Both the position numbers and the translations under genes were made by a program. Below are positions 54,814 to 63,664 of a stretch of DNA of 64,000 bases, in pieces (position 1 is the first letter of the stretch; each line of letters starts with the position of its first letter). This DNA comes from an uncultured bacterium (GTDB lineage: Bacteria > Bacillota > Clostridia > Lachnospirales > Lachnospiraceae), in NCBI GenBank assembly GCA_947651225.1, contig CANSYK010000009.1, positions 18,765-82,764 on the forward strand. The letters are read 5' to 3'. The notes under the pieces are model-generated. The model worked only from the letters and a program-made list of their open reading frames with translations, was not told the origin of the DNA and did no database searches.

Positions 54814-54856
54814 AAAAAGAAATGTAATGCCTTAACTCCAGCTTACATTTCTTTTT
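54814..54856 (-). terminator. Hairpin/terminator upstream of bceA-like gene
   Basis: AAAAAGAAATGTAA and TTACATTTCTTTTT pair perfectly over 14 bp, and the minus strand has a T8 run after it. It may back up the cotJ terminator or attenuate transcription into the transporter genes. Confidence 0.7.
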
Positions 54857-54993
54857 AAAATCCTTACGTTTTTGTAAGGTTTAGGAAGAAATCCCCCATT
54901 CAACCATTCCCATTTTCCAAGATACGCAGAACTTGTTCAGGAAAAACAGGAACTTTTCTACATGCCTGCCACCCCTGCGATTTCAAATAATAT

Positions 54994-55032
54994 CAAAACG
55001 CCGCAAAAACAGAGAAAACATGCGGCGTTTTG
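54994..55032 (-). terminator. Terminator after cotJ operon
   Basis: CAAAACGCCGCA (54994-55005) pairs perfectly with TGCGGCGTTTTG (55021-55032). It lies 39 bases after the cotJC stop. Confidence 0.8.
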
Positions 55033-55070
55033 ATTATTCAGGCACAAAAGTATTGCAGCCTTTTTCTTTC

Positions 55071-55691
55071 TTATTGTTCTTCCTGATGAAACATTTTTTT
55101 GTCAAATTCAGGATTAAAATAGTAAAAATTCTTAGAGTCTAACTTTTGCTTTGTCATTTCCAACGCCTCACCAAAACGCTGAAAATGAACAATTTCCCTA
55201 GCACGAAGAAATTTTAAAGGTTCCCTTACATCAGGGTCTTCAATAACACGCAATAAATTTTCGTAAACTGTTCTGGCCTTTTGTTCCGCCGCTAAATCTT
55301 CATACAGGTCAGCCATGGCATCGCCTTTGGACTGAAATTCCAGTGCAGTAAATGGAACGCCTGCTGCCGCCTGTGGCCACACTCCTGCCGTATGGTCAAT
55401 ATAATAAGCATCAAAACCGGCTGTTTTAGCTTCCTCCGGCGTAAGATTTTTGGTAAGCTGATAAACCATAGCACAGATAATTTCCATATGGTTAATTTCT
55501 TCTGTACCAATATCCGTCATCAATCCACCTACCTTCTTAATCGGCATAGAATACCGTTGTGCAAGATAACGCATTGAAGCGGACAGTTCACCATCCGGCC
55601 CACCATACTGGCTGATAATCAGCTGCGCCGTTTTCGGGCAGGTTTTGTTAATTTTGACGGGAAATTGTAAGCGTTTTTCATAACACCACAT
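55071..55691 (-). CDS. cotJC: CotJC manganese catalase-like spore coat protein
   Basis: A 206-residue ferritin-like protein. The Mn-catalase core is seen in YGGPDGELSASMRYLAQRY, DIGTEEINHMEII and AAEQKARTVYENL ... REIVHFQRFGEAL, giving the di-metal Glu and His ligands. CotJC is a spore coat protein in the Firmicutes with probable H2O2 defence. The ORF starts at 55733; ATG 55691 follows GGAAGGAGGG. The ATG overlaps the previous stop (TGATG). Confidence 0.92.
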   Translation of the reverse strand: MWCYEKRLQFPVKINKTCPKTAQLIISQYGGPDGELSASMRYLAQRYSMPIKKVGGLMTDIGTEEINHMEIICAMVYQLTKNLTPEEAKTAGFDAYYIDHTAGVWPQAAAGVPFTALEFQSKGDAMADLYEDLAAEQKARTVYENLLRVIEDPDVREPLKFLRAREIVHFQRFGEALEMTKQKLDSKNFYYFNPEFDKKMFHQEEQ

Positions 55692-56143
55692 CAGACATGC
55701 CCTCCTTCCCATGGAACAGGACCTTTTGCCCATCCATATTCTTCTGTTTCTGGTGTACCAGTAATCATAGAACTTTGCGTCAGCGGATTATATTGCTTGG
55801 CATAATCTGCCAACAGTTCCAGCCTTTTTTGCGTTAACTCTTTAAATAGTGCCAATCCATTTTTACAATCCGGATGGGTATCTAAATAAAGTGTCAAATC
55901 GTTAATAGCAAAACTAACCGCATTTATTTCATTTAATTTTTTCGACTGGTCAGACTGCCCTTCCTCTTTACAAATAGAACATGGAATTTTTTCTGCCTTA
56001 TAAAATTCCATATTCAAGCAAGGAAAAATAGTACCATTGGATAAAGCAGTTTTCCAATCATATGGCTCACACCACTCCTGCAAAGGAAGAGATGCCATAG
56101 CAAGTGTTTCACCGGTATTACAGCAATCATCTAAAAACCCCAT
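55691..56143 (-). CDS. CotJA-CotJB fusion spore coat protein
   Basis: A 150-residue protein whose N-terminal half (LAMASLPLQEWCEPYDWKTALSNGTIFPCLN) matches CotJA and whose C-terminal half (LNEINAVSFAINDLTLYLDTH ... YGWAKGPVPWEGG) matches CotJB. In Bacillus these are two genes. ATG 56143 follows AAGGAGATATGT. Immediately upstream of cotJC, giving a complete cotJ operon. Cysteines are numerous (CCNTG, CEPYD, CSIC), which may help crosslinking. Confidence 0.85.
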   Translation of the reverse strand: MGFLDDCCNTGETLAMASLPLQEWCEPYDWKTALSNGTIFPCLNMEFYKAEKIPCSICKEEGQSDQSKKLNEINAVSFAINDLTLYLDTHPDCKNGLALFKELTQKRLELLADYAKQYNPLTQSSMITGTPETEEYGWAKGPVPWEGGHV

Positions 56144-56461
56144 ACATATCTCCTTTCTATGCTGCATCAACATACAAATTTGAAATGATAGTTACACAAT
56201 TTATTTTGTTCAAATGAAGCTGTTCTATGTTACAAATTTTTTGGTAAATAGCAACATGTTCTTCATTCATAATTGCCTGTTCCTTCTTCACGTGGCTATT
56301 CACGGTTAACCGCAAATAGTCACAAAAAATCCAGATACCACTAAAAGATAGTTGGTATCTGGATTTTTGATCCTGGCAGCATTTTGAACACATATCAATC
56401 CCCCAAATGCTGCCTGCTACGATTTTCCTGTTTTTAACAAAACTTCACAAATTAATTCTGG
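56144..56461. other. Gap between cotJ operon and surface-protein gene
   Basis: 318 bases. Contains GTGGCTATTCACGGTTAACCG with a mirrored half (56292-56323), a 32-base palindrome related to the family E arm, then the terminator at 56325. No gene seen; a cotJ promoter of the sporulation type probably lies here but could not be assigned. Confidence 0.5.
56325..56372 (-). terminator. Terminator after the surface-protein gene
   Basis: AAAAATCCAGATACCA and TGGTATCTGGATTTTT pair perfectly over 16 bp (56325-56340, 56353-56368). On the minus strand it is followed by TGTGAC rather than a clear T-run, but its stem holds the run. Confidence 0.75.
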
Positions 56462-59047
56462 CTACGCTTTCTTAATTACTATGCTGTTATTTCCCTTATT
56501 TTTGAATAGTTTCTTATATGCAGAAACCTTCTTTGCCGGAACTTTAATTACCAGCTTTTTCGCCGTTCCCTTTAAAGCATTCTTTCCTATTTTTGTAAGT
56601 GACGTCGATTTAATTACAATTGTCTTTAAGTTCGTACAATTCTTGAATGCATCTTTCCCAATCGTCTTAATATTCTTGCTGACAGTGACCTTCTCAACTT
56701 TTTTATTGCCCTTAAATGCATTATTCTTAATACTTGTTACTTTATAGGTTACCTTTTTCCCGTTTATAGAAACTTTTACTGTCGCAGGAATAGAAACCGT
56801 TTTTTTCTTGCTATTATTTGTAGCAACATATTCCACTGTCTTTTTGGAGACATTTGTCACTACATATTTTTGCCCGGAAACAGCAACCTTATCTCCCTTT
56901 TGTACTTTTTCAGCAGGTGCTTTTGTAGGCGCTGCTGGTATGGCTGTCGGTTCAGAAGGAGCTTCTGTTGGAGATGTGCTTGGTTCTGTTGTTGGAGCTA
57001 TTGTCGGCTTGGCAGTAGGCGTTGTAATCGGTTCGGCTGTCGGAGCCGTGGTTGGTTTAGCCGTTGGAGCTGTGGTTGGTTTGGCCGTTGGAGCTGTGGT
57101 TGGCTCGGCTGTTGGGGTCGTGGTTGGCTCAGCTGTTGGCGCTATGGTTGGCTCGGCCGTTGGGACAATTACAGGATAATATGGTCTGTTTGGCTTCTCA
57201 GGTTTTGGGGTAGCATTGCCGTCTGGGTTCTGCTCACCAGAATTATCCTTTGGTACATATAATGATATCAAGCTTCCATCATATTTCAGTGTTGCCGCTC
57301 CATCCCTTGATGTATATGAAATTTTCTCTGGTTGATAGTAAATATTTCCCAAATCCAACTTGTATATATCACTGTCTGCCCAACAATATAATGCATCCCC
57401 AAGCAAAAACTCATATTTTTCATTTATTGTCAGGACTACATTTTTCAAGGTATATCCTGTATCACTTGCAAAATCCCCCAATTTTTGATATCCATCAGCA
57501 GTATATGTCCCTGCATCCTTTATTTCATAGCTGCCATTTCCATGAAAACCGGTTACATCTGTATCACTAAACTTAAAATAAGTTGCATCCTGGCCAGTCT
57601 TTTCATAAGTAAAGGCCAGTTTACTGGATGTGATAGTTGTTTTTGTTCTCTCTGGTGCAAGATTACACACAACCCGCTTTGCATCTGCATCATAGTGCAG
57701 TGTTACTTTGCCATCCTTTGATACATATAATATGTTTTCTGGCTGATAGTAAATATTTCCAAGGTCTAAACTGTATACGCCATTATTATTCCAGGCATAC
57801 CCTGTCTCCTTCAGCAAAAATTCATATTCCCCATTTATTGTCAGGACTACGTTTTTGAGGGTATAATCCGTATCGCTTGCAAAGTCTCCCAGTTTTTGGT
57901 ATCCATCGGCAGTATATGTCCCTGCATTCTCTATTTCATAATCACCATTCCCATGAAAGCCTGTTACTTCTGTATCATTAAACTTAAAATACGTTGCATC
58001 CTGGTCTTTCTTTTCATAAGTAAAGGTCAGTTTGCTGGATGTGATATTGATTTTTGTTCCCTCTGGCGCAGGGGTGCTTGTCGTTTCTGGCGCAGGGGTG
58101 TCTGTCGTTTCTGGCGCAGGGGTGCTTGTTGTTTCTGGTGCAAACAATACTACCAGCTTTGCATCTGCATCATATTGCAGTGTTGCTTTGCCATCCTTTG
58201 ATACATGTGATATATTCTCCGGCTGATAGTAAATATTTCCCAGACCTAAACTATATACACCATTATCATTCCAGGCATACCCTGTTTCCTGTAGCAAAAA
58301 TTCATATTTCCCATTTATTGTTAGGACTACGTTTTTCAGAGTATAATCCGCATCGCTTGCAAAATCCCCCAGTTTTGTATATCCATCAGAAGTATATTCC
58401 CCGGCATTCTCTATTTCATAGGTGCCATTCCCTTGAAAGTCCGTTACCTCTTCACTATTAAACTTGAAAGAAGATGCATCCTCGCTTTTCTTTTCGTAGG
58501 TAAAGCTTAGTTTGCTGGATGTGACATTGTTTTTTATTTTTTCTGGTGCAAGATTACATACAATCAGCTCTGCATCTGCATCATATTGCAGTATTGCTTT
58601 ACCATCCGTTGATACATATAATATCTTCTCTGGCTCATGGTAAATATTTCCCAGGCCTAAACTATGTACACCATTATTATCCCAGGTATACCCTGTCTCC
58701 TGCAACAAAAATTCATATTTCCCATTTATTGTCAGGACTACGTTTTCCATGGTATAATCCGTATCACTTTCAAAATCTCCCAGTTTTGTATACCCATCGG
58801 AAGTATATTCCCCTGCATCCGCTATTTCATAATCGCCATCCCCATGAAAGCCTGTTACCCCTGCACCGCTATACTTAAAGTAAGTAGCATCTTGGCTGTT
58901 CTTTTTATAGGCAAAGGTCAGTTTGCTGGATGTGATATTGATTTTTGTCTCTGCATCTGCTCTGGCTGCTCTCCCCCCCATTGGAAATTGGGTAACTACA
59001 AGGCATAACGCCAATAATACTCCAAAAATTTTTCTGATTCGCTTCAA
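56462..59047 (-). CDS. Secreted repeat protein with Pro/Thr linker and BspA-like C-terminus
   Basis: An 861-residue protein with a signal peptide (FGVLLALCLVVTQFPMGGRAARA). Four tandem repeats of about 130 residues follow, each with KINITSSKLTFxYEKK, a TYFKFxxxxVTGFHGNGDYEI segment, LKNVVLTINGKYEFLL and GLGNIYYQPE. The first is separated from the third by a Pro-rich linker (TSTPAPETTDTP). A second low-complexity region is PTAEPT/PTAKPT repeated over about 70 residues. The C-terminus (NAFKGNKKVEKVTVSKNIKTI, NALKGTAKKLV) resembles BspA-type leucine-rich repeats. No LPXTG. Function unknown; probably cell-surface or secreted, for adhesion. Confidence 0.8.
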   Translation of the reverse strand: MKRIRKIFGVLLALCLVVTQFPMGGRAARADAETKINITSSKLTFAYKKNSQDATYFKYSGAGVTGFHGDGDYEIADAGEYTSDGYTKLGDFESDTDYTMENVVLTINGKYEFLLQETGYTWDNNGVHSLGLGNIYHEPEKILYVSTDGKAILQYDADAELIVCNLAPEKIKNNVTSSKLSFTYEKKSEDASSFKFNSEEVTDFQGNGTYEIENAGEYTSDGYTKLGDFASDADYTLKNVVLTINGKYEFLLQETGYAWNDNGVYSLGLGNIYYQPENISHVSKDGKATLQYDADAKLVVLFAPETTSTPAPETTDTPAPETTSTPAPEGTKINITSSKLTFTYEKKDQDATYFKFNDTEVTGFHGNGDYEIENAGTYTADGYQKLGDFASDTDYTLKNVVLTINGEYEFLLKETGYAWNNNGVYSLDLGNIYYQPENILYVSKDGKVTLHYDADAKRVVCNLAPERTKTTITSSKLAFTYEKTGQDATYFKFSDTDVTGFHGNGSYEIKDAGTYTADGYQKLGDFASDTGYTLKNVVLTINEKYEFLLGDALYCWADSDIYKLDLGNIYYQPEKISYTSRDGAATLKYDGSLISLYVPKDNSGEQNPDGNATPKPEKPNRPYYPVIVPTAEPTIAPTAEPTTTPTAEPTTAPTAKPTTAPTAKPTTAPTAEPITTPTAKPTIAPTTEPSTSPTEAPSEPTAIPAAPTKAPAEKVQKGDKVAVSGQKYVVTNVSKKTVEYVATNNSKKKTVSIPATVKVSINGKKVTYKVTSIKNNAFKGNKKVEKVTVSKNIKTIGKDAFKNCTNLKTIVIKSTSLTKIGKNALKGTAKKLVIKVPAKKVSAYKKLFKNKGNNSIVIKKA

Positions 59048-59463
59048 AAATAAAACCTCCTCTCATAATCTGTTTTTTAAGTTAGATACTGTTTTTTTGC
59101 TTTGTTACTTTTTACCACCCCCCAAAAAGAATAATTTTCCTTTAAGTATACATCTATACAAAGACTATCATACAAAGACTATATTTTCAACAAAATTTCA
59201 AGAATATGATAGATTTTTTTGTTATTATGTTACTATTCACGGCTGGTTTTAGAAAATAGTCAAACTCGTCGTGCTTGCACGTAAGAGGTTGATTCTTTTC
59301 TAAAATCAGCGTGAAGGCTGTTCTAAACATCATAAGAAAAACAAAAGCTGCTGATTTTGCTGCGCCAGACGGCATAGCCGGATGGTTTTTCGCATGATGT
59401 TTCGAATAGCCGTGAATAGTAACTTCATGATTCCCCAAAATAGTTGAAAAATAAAAAAGGGGG
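59048..59463. other. Intergenic region with family E element
   Basis: 416 bases upstream of the leuA promoter. The 195-bp family E element (59229-59423) fills half; the rest is AT-rich without an ORF. The surface-protein promoter should lie near 59060-59150 but is not obvious. Confidence 0.45.
59229..59423. repeat. Family E repeat, 195-bp copy with inverted ends
   Basis: GTTACTATTCACGGCTGG at the left and AGCCGTGAATAGTAAC at the right are inverted. Between them lie GCTGCTGATTTTGCTGCGCC, TGGTTTTTCGCATGATG and the sequence GTCGTGCTTGCAC. Long relative of the 56-bp hairpin at 4973. Confidence 0.8.
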
Positions 59464-59492
59464 TTTTCAAATCCTACAAAATATGTTATAGT
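59464..59492 (+). promoter_or_regulatory. leuA promoter
   Basis: TTTTCA (59464-59469), 17-base spacer and TATAGT (59487-59492), just before the T-box leader. Confidence 0.7.
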
Positions 59493-59499
59493 TACTGCT

Positions 59500-59760
59500 A
59501 GAAAAGCGAAGAAGAGGAATAGTAACTGTAAAGCGGAATCCAGAAAGCTGTTGGTTGATGGAAAACAGTTGAAGTGATGCAGTGAACTCGCCTTGGAGCC
59601 GCCGGCTGAAAAAGAGTAGGTTCGGACGGAGTCCCACCGTTACAGGGGAAGGGTATTGATGAGTTTTGATGTACCTGTGAGAGCATGAATTATCATGAAT
59701 TAGAGTGGTACCGCGTGAGAAGATTCTCCGTCTCTACAGTTTTTTGTAGGGACGTTTTTT
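59500..59760 (+). promoter_or_regulatory. T-box leader controlling leuA (Leu specifier CTC)
   Basis: The conserved T-box core AGAGTGGTACCGCG is at about 59702-59715; UGGU would pair with the tRNA acceptor end (discriminator A, as in tRNA-Leu). The likely specifier loop has GAACTCGCC with CTC (Leu) at about 59586. A competing terminator (CGTCTCTAC / GTAGGGACG followed by T7) ends at about 59760. Uncharged tRNA-Leu should turn on leuA. A 13-codon ORF with a good ribosome site (MAAVMSNCMVCGR) lies between leader and gene; its meaning is unclear. Confidence 0.88.
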
Positions 59761-59894
59761 TATGTAAGGAGAAATGGCAGCAGTGATGTCAAATTGCATG
59801 GTATGCGGTAGATAGATTGTTCTCCAGGAACAAGTAAAGTTAGGGGAATGCTGCAAATTAGTGTACAGCAGTTTCTGAGAATGGAGGTTAGACA

Positions 59895-61574
59895 ATGAAA
59901 GGATTTGACAAGTATCAAAAAAGTTATTTTATGCCGCCAGTTCCGTGTTATGACTGGGTGAAGAAGGATTCCATCAAGGAGCCGCCAGTATGGTGCAGTG
60001 TGGATTTGCGGGATGGTAATCAGGCATTAATTGAGCCGATGAGTCTGGAGGAGAAGGTAGAATATTTCCAGATGCTTGTAAAGATTGGATTCAAGGAGAT
60101 TGAGGTTGGTTTTCCGGCAGCATCCGAAACAGAGTACAAATTTTTGCGTACCTTGATTGAGCGGAAGCTGATACCAGATGATGTAACAGTTCAGGTGCTG
60201 ACACAGGCAAGGGAGCATATTATCCGAAAGACTTTTGAAGCTGTGGATGGCGCACCAAATGCGATTGTGCATGTTTATAATTCTACATCTGTAGCGCAGC
60301 GTGAGCAGGTGTTTCAGAAATCAAAGGATGAAATAAAGAAAATTGCTGTGGATGGTGCTGTTTTGTTAAAGAAGCTTGCAGAAGGAATTAAGGGAAATAT
60401 CCGTTTTGAGTACAGCCCGGAAAGTTTTCATGGTACAGAAATGGATTATGCTGCAGAGGTATGCAATGCAGTCTTGGATGTATGGCAGCCAACGGCTGAA
60501 GCGAAGGCAATTATCAATATTCCGTCTACGGTTGAGAATGCAATGCCGCATGTATTTGCAAGTCAGGTGGAATTTATCAGCAGAAGCCTGCAGTACCGTG
60601 ACAATGTAGTATTGTCACTACATCCACACAATGACCGTGGTTGTGGCGTGGCAACAGCAGAGCTTGGCGTACTTGCCGGGGCAGACCGTCTGGAGGGGAC
60701 ATTGTTTGGAAATGGAGAGCGTACCGGAAATCTGGATATTGTGACGGTTGCGATGAATCTTCATGCACATGGCGTGGATTCCAGGCTGGATTTTGCCAAT
60801 ATGCAGGAGATCAAGGAAACTTATGAAAGATTAACGGATATGCAGGTATCCATGCGTGAGCCGTATGCAGGGGAACTTGTGTTTACTGCTTTTTCCGGTT
60901 CCCATCAGGATGCGATTTCCAAAGGGATGGCACACCGTGAGAGGACAGGGGAACATCAGTGGACAGTTCCATATCTGCCGATTGATCCAAAGGATGTTGG
61001 AAGGACATATGATTCAGATGTGATTCGTATTAACAGCCAGTCTGGAAAAGGCGGCGTGGCGTATGTATTAAAGCAGAATTTTGGAATTGTTATGCCGGAA
61101 AAGATGCGAGAAGAAGTTGGCTATCTGATGAAAGGAGTATCAGATCATGCCCATGCAGAGCTGAGCCCGCAGGAGATGTTAGATGTATTTCGAAAGCATT
61201 ACTGTAATCCAAAAAGGACATTCCGGATTACAGAGTGTCATTTTCAGCAGAAGGATGGCATTATTGCCAGTGTTACGATAGAGCAGGATGGAATTTCTGA
61301 GGTAGTGGAGGCAAATGGGAATGGGCGTCTCAATGCCGTTAACAATGCTGTTAAGAAATATTTTGATATCAGTTACTCGTTAGATGTTTATGAGGAACAT
61401 TCTTTAACAAGAAATTCTTCTTCCAAGGCGATGGCGTATGTCGGAATTACACAGGATGAGAAAAAGAGGTATTGGGGAGTTGGTACTGATGAAGATATTA
61501 TAAAGTCTTCCGTACAGGCATTGGAAAATGCAGTAAATCATATGATAGAGAAGAAAAAGGATAAAATACGTTAG
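59895..61574 (+). CDS. leuA: 2-isopropylmalate synthase
   Basis: A 559-residue enzyme condensing acetyl-CoA with 2-ketoisovalerate, the first step of leucine synthesis. HMGL-like core: SVDLRDGNQALIEP, LSLHPHNDRGCGVATAE (His-containing metal motif) and LFGNGERTGNLD. A C-terminal LeuA allosteric domain follows (RTFRITECHFQQKDG). Long type-2 LeuA form. GGAGGTTAGACA precedes the ATG. Regulated by the T-box upstream. leuB-D are not in the window. Confidence 0.95.
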   Translation: MKGFDKYQKSYFMPPVPCYDWVKKDSIKEPPVWCSVDLRDGNQALIEPMSLEEKVEYFQMLVKIGFKEIEVGFPAASETEYKFLRTLIERKLIPDDVTVQVLTQAREHIIRKTFEAVDGAPNAIVHVYNSTSVAQREQVFQKSKDEIKKIAVDGAVLLKKLAEGIKGNIRFEYSPESFHGTEMDYAAEVCNAVLDVWQPTAEAKAIINIPSTVENAMPHVFASQVEFISRSLQYRDNVVLSLHPHNDRGCGVATAELGVLAGADRLEGTLFGNGERTGNLDIVTVAMNLHAHGVDSRLDFANMQEIKETYERLTDMQVSMREPYAGELVFTAFSGSHQDAISKGMAHRERTGEHQWTVPYLPIDPKDVGRTYDSDVIRINSQSGKGGVAYVLKQNFGIVMPEKMREEVGYLMKGVSDHAHAELSPQEMLDVFRKHYCNPKRTFRITECHFQQKDGIIASVTIEQDGISEVVEANGNGRLNAVNNAVKKYFDISYSLDVYEEHSLTRNSSSKAMAYVGITQDEKKRYWGVGTDEDIIKSSVQALENAVNHMIEKKKDKIR

Positions 61575-61595
61575 AAAGTTTACCATATACAAAAC

Positions 61596-61640
61596 AGCAG
61601 CCCTGCGCTTTGTTGTAGGGCTGCTATTTTGTATTTTATG
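61596..61640 (+). terminator. Terminator after leuA
   Basis: AGCAGCCCT (61596-61604) pairs with AGGGCTGCT (61617-61625), followed by ATTTTGTATTTT. Confidence 0.8.
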
Positions 61641-61752
61641 GGGAATATTCTGGCGTTGGGTTCATGGGTGTCGTGGAATTGCAATAGTTTTATTTTATAG
61701 AAAATTTTGGTATACTTTCTTAAAATAATATGGAAGGATGTGAAGAAAGAAA

Positions 61753-62726
61753 ATGAAGGTACAGGAATTAAGGGAATTATTGAAAGTAGCGGATAGGGAA
61801 TTCTTAGAGAAGGCATTTGTAGAGAGTTACAAGCATTTTACAAAATATCAGAAAGAAGAGGCAGACCAAATAATTAAAGATATTTTGTCTGGTATAAGTC
61901 CAAATAAGGCAAAGAAAAAAACAGAGATTCCTTTTGAAAACCTAAAACAGGAGATTACGGTGTTTATTGAAAATGCACATGCCCAGAATTACCTGTTTCC
62001 TAACCGGATTGTTCCAAAGAACCAGCGGTCCAAGTGGCGTTTTCTGGTCAAAAATTTTCTGAAAGAATTAGAAAAAGTTTCTCAGGAAAATGAAAATTAT
62101 GAAGAGGCGGTAAATTTACTGGTAGATTTGTACCGACTAATTTGTGATGCATGTAGTTATGATCTTTTTCAACAGATGACGCTTTTCGCTCGATTGGGTG
62201 GAAGCAGGAGGATTTTTTCCGGTTGGTGGCAAAAAGAGTGCTTGGCACGGGGTATACACGGGAGAATATTTCCCACTTAATTTTATATGCTTCTACAGGT
62301 GGATTGAGTGCAGAGTCAGTACACACAGACCAGCAAATAGTGCTTCTTTCAGAGTTAAAGACTACAGATGCAAAGTATATAGCATTAGAAGAAACAAAGA
62401 AGCTGGTTGATGAGAATGCCGAGAAACTTAAGGGGTTGAAAAAATATGATACACAGAAATATGTTATGGAAGATAAAATTAATAATTTTTGTGATATGGT
62501 TTTAATGATACATATTATTCTGGCAGAGTTGGAAGAGGGGATTTCCTATTATTTTGAAGTAAATAAGGAGCGGGAAAAGGAAATTATTTTGTACAAGGCA
62601 CTTTGTTTGGCTGAGTGGTTGAATGAGGATGACAGTTGGCTGCGGATTTATGAATATGGGATTAAGAAAAAAATAAAGCCAAGGGACTATTTGGTTAGAG
62701 AATATCAGAGACGGAAAAATATATAG
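61753..62726 (+). pseudogene. Frameshifted gene of unknown family
   Basis: The first 140 codons from ATG 61753 read MKVQELRELLKVADREF... to ...LICDACSYDLF. The frame then leaves sense; a -1 shift near the T5 tract at 62162-62167 continues as DDAFRSIGWKQEDFFRLVAKRV and on to REYQRRKNI at 62726. Joined, the protein is about 324 residues, mostly helical, with no motif I recognise. Ribosome-site GAAGG lies upstream. A frameshift, a sequencing error in the T-run, or slippage could explain it. It follows leuA but is probably a separate unit. Confidence 0.65.
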
Positions 62727-63198
62727 TGGACAGAAAAAAATAATCTGCCATCTGGAAAAAATTTTTGAAATTGAGTGCAAGAAAACAAAGAGTTTTATCT
62801 TTATAATAGTTGAAAGGACAGCAATTGATTTATATAGAAAGTTGTCCAGAAGCCATGAGTTGTTGACAGAATTTGCCGGTTATGATGTGACGAAAACACC
62901 AGTGGACGCCATAATGACAGATAAGAATGATTCTATATAGTCTACCAGTTATACTGGAATTGGAGATTCCTTGATAGAGGATGATGAAGGGGAGGAGCAT
63001 TGGAAAGCGGAATTTGATAAGTACTCATACTATCTGCAGGTTGATGTAGATCATAGTGATACTTATGTTGTAACAATTGTGGATACGGAAACAAATAAAA
63101 ATTTACATGCGATTCATGCTGAATCTGAGGAAAAGGCGTGGGGAGTATTTCAGTCATTAGTTTTAGAGGGATATCCTCTGGAGAAGGTGATAAAATGA
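62698..63198 (+). pseudogene. Broken ORF of unknown family
   Basis: An open frame without clear start reads ...KIYSGQKKIICHLEKIFEIE...ELLTEFAGYDVTKTPVDAIM, meets a TAG at 62938-62940, then continues in the same frame as GIGDSLIEDDEGEEHWKAEF and ends at 63198 (VFQSLVLEGYPLEKVIK). It overlaps the tail of the previous gene in another frame. Looks like one gene with an internal stop and lost start. Family not recognised. Confidence 0.55.
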
Positions 63199-63278
63199 TG
63201 ATGTTTTTATAGCAGGAGATTGGGGCAAAGATGGCATGCTCTGTAAATGTTAAATTTTTATAAAGTGTGCCATTTCTT

Positions 63279-63307
63279 TTGACGAATCACTCAATAAATG
63301 GTATACT
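63279..63307 (+). promoter_or_regulatory. tRNA-Gly promoter
   Basis: TTGACG (63279-63284), 17-base spacer and TATACT (63302-63307), 20 bases before the tRNA. Confidence 0.85.
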
Positions 63308-63326
63308 AATATCCATAAGATGTTGT

Positions 63327-63397
63327 GCAGTTGTAGTACATCGGTAGTATATCAGCTTCCCAAGCTGAGGAGGCGGGTTCGACTCCCGTCAGCTGCT
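63327..63397 (+). tRNA. tRNA-Gly, anticodon CCC
   Basis: A 71-base cloverleaf. Acceptor stem GCAGTTG pairs with CAGCTGC (one G-U), anticodon loop TTCCCAA gives CCC, and T-arm GCGGGTTCGACTCCCGT is canonical. No CCA is encoded. Reads GGG. A strong promoter lies just upstream and a hairpin just downstream, so it is a single-gene unit. Confidence 0.95.
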
Positions 63398-63406
63398 TGT
63401 TTTAAG

Positions 63407-63447
63407 ACGCCGTAAAGCCATATAAAATGGACTTTGCGGTGTTTTTA
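63407..63447 (+). terminator. Terminator after tRNA-Gly
   Basis: ACGCCGTAAAG (63407-63417) pairs with CTTTGCGGTGT (63432-63442, two G-U pairs), followed by TTTT. Confidence 0.7.
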
Positions 63448-63482
63448 GTTAATCAGATTTATCGGTTACAACTGGTTACAGT

Positions 63483-63525
63483 TGTTACAAATCCCTTGGG
63501 AGCTGTTCAGAAGGGATTTGTAACA
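63483..63525. repeat. Perfect 15-bp inverted repeat
   Basis: TGTTACAAATCCCTT and AAGGGATTTGTAACA with a 13-base loop. Directly preceded by two GTTACA units. No T-run, so not an ordinary terminator; may be a small MITE or att-like remnant next to the tRNA. Confidence 0.6.
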
Positions 63526-63664
63526 GTTCCTTATTGGTTGGAAGCCAGTGCTTTTTCAATCTGCTCCCGATAGAATATAGCACATATATCTGTTAATTAT
63601 TAAGAAAATAGAGTGAAGGGGTAGTTGCGTCTTTGCCTGTCTAAAATAGCGGATTCCCATATAT

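Noticed and set aside
56808-57179. Plus-strand ORF rich in GAVVGSAVG repeats
   Set aside because: It is the antisense reading of the PTAEPT repeats of the surface-protein gene.
58060-58140. Short direct repeats TTTCTGGCGCAGGGGTG as a regulatory array
   Set aside because: They code for the Pro-Ala-Pro-Glu-Thr linker of the surface protein.
57250-58461. Several plus-strand ORFs opposite the surface protein
   Set aside because: Shadow frames of the tandem repeats; they lack ribosome sites and repeat with the same spacing.
59755-59813. 13-codon ORF between T-box and leuA as a leader peptide
   Set aside because: Has a ribosome site but no Leu codons, so a leucine attenuator peptide is not supported.
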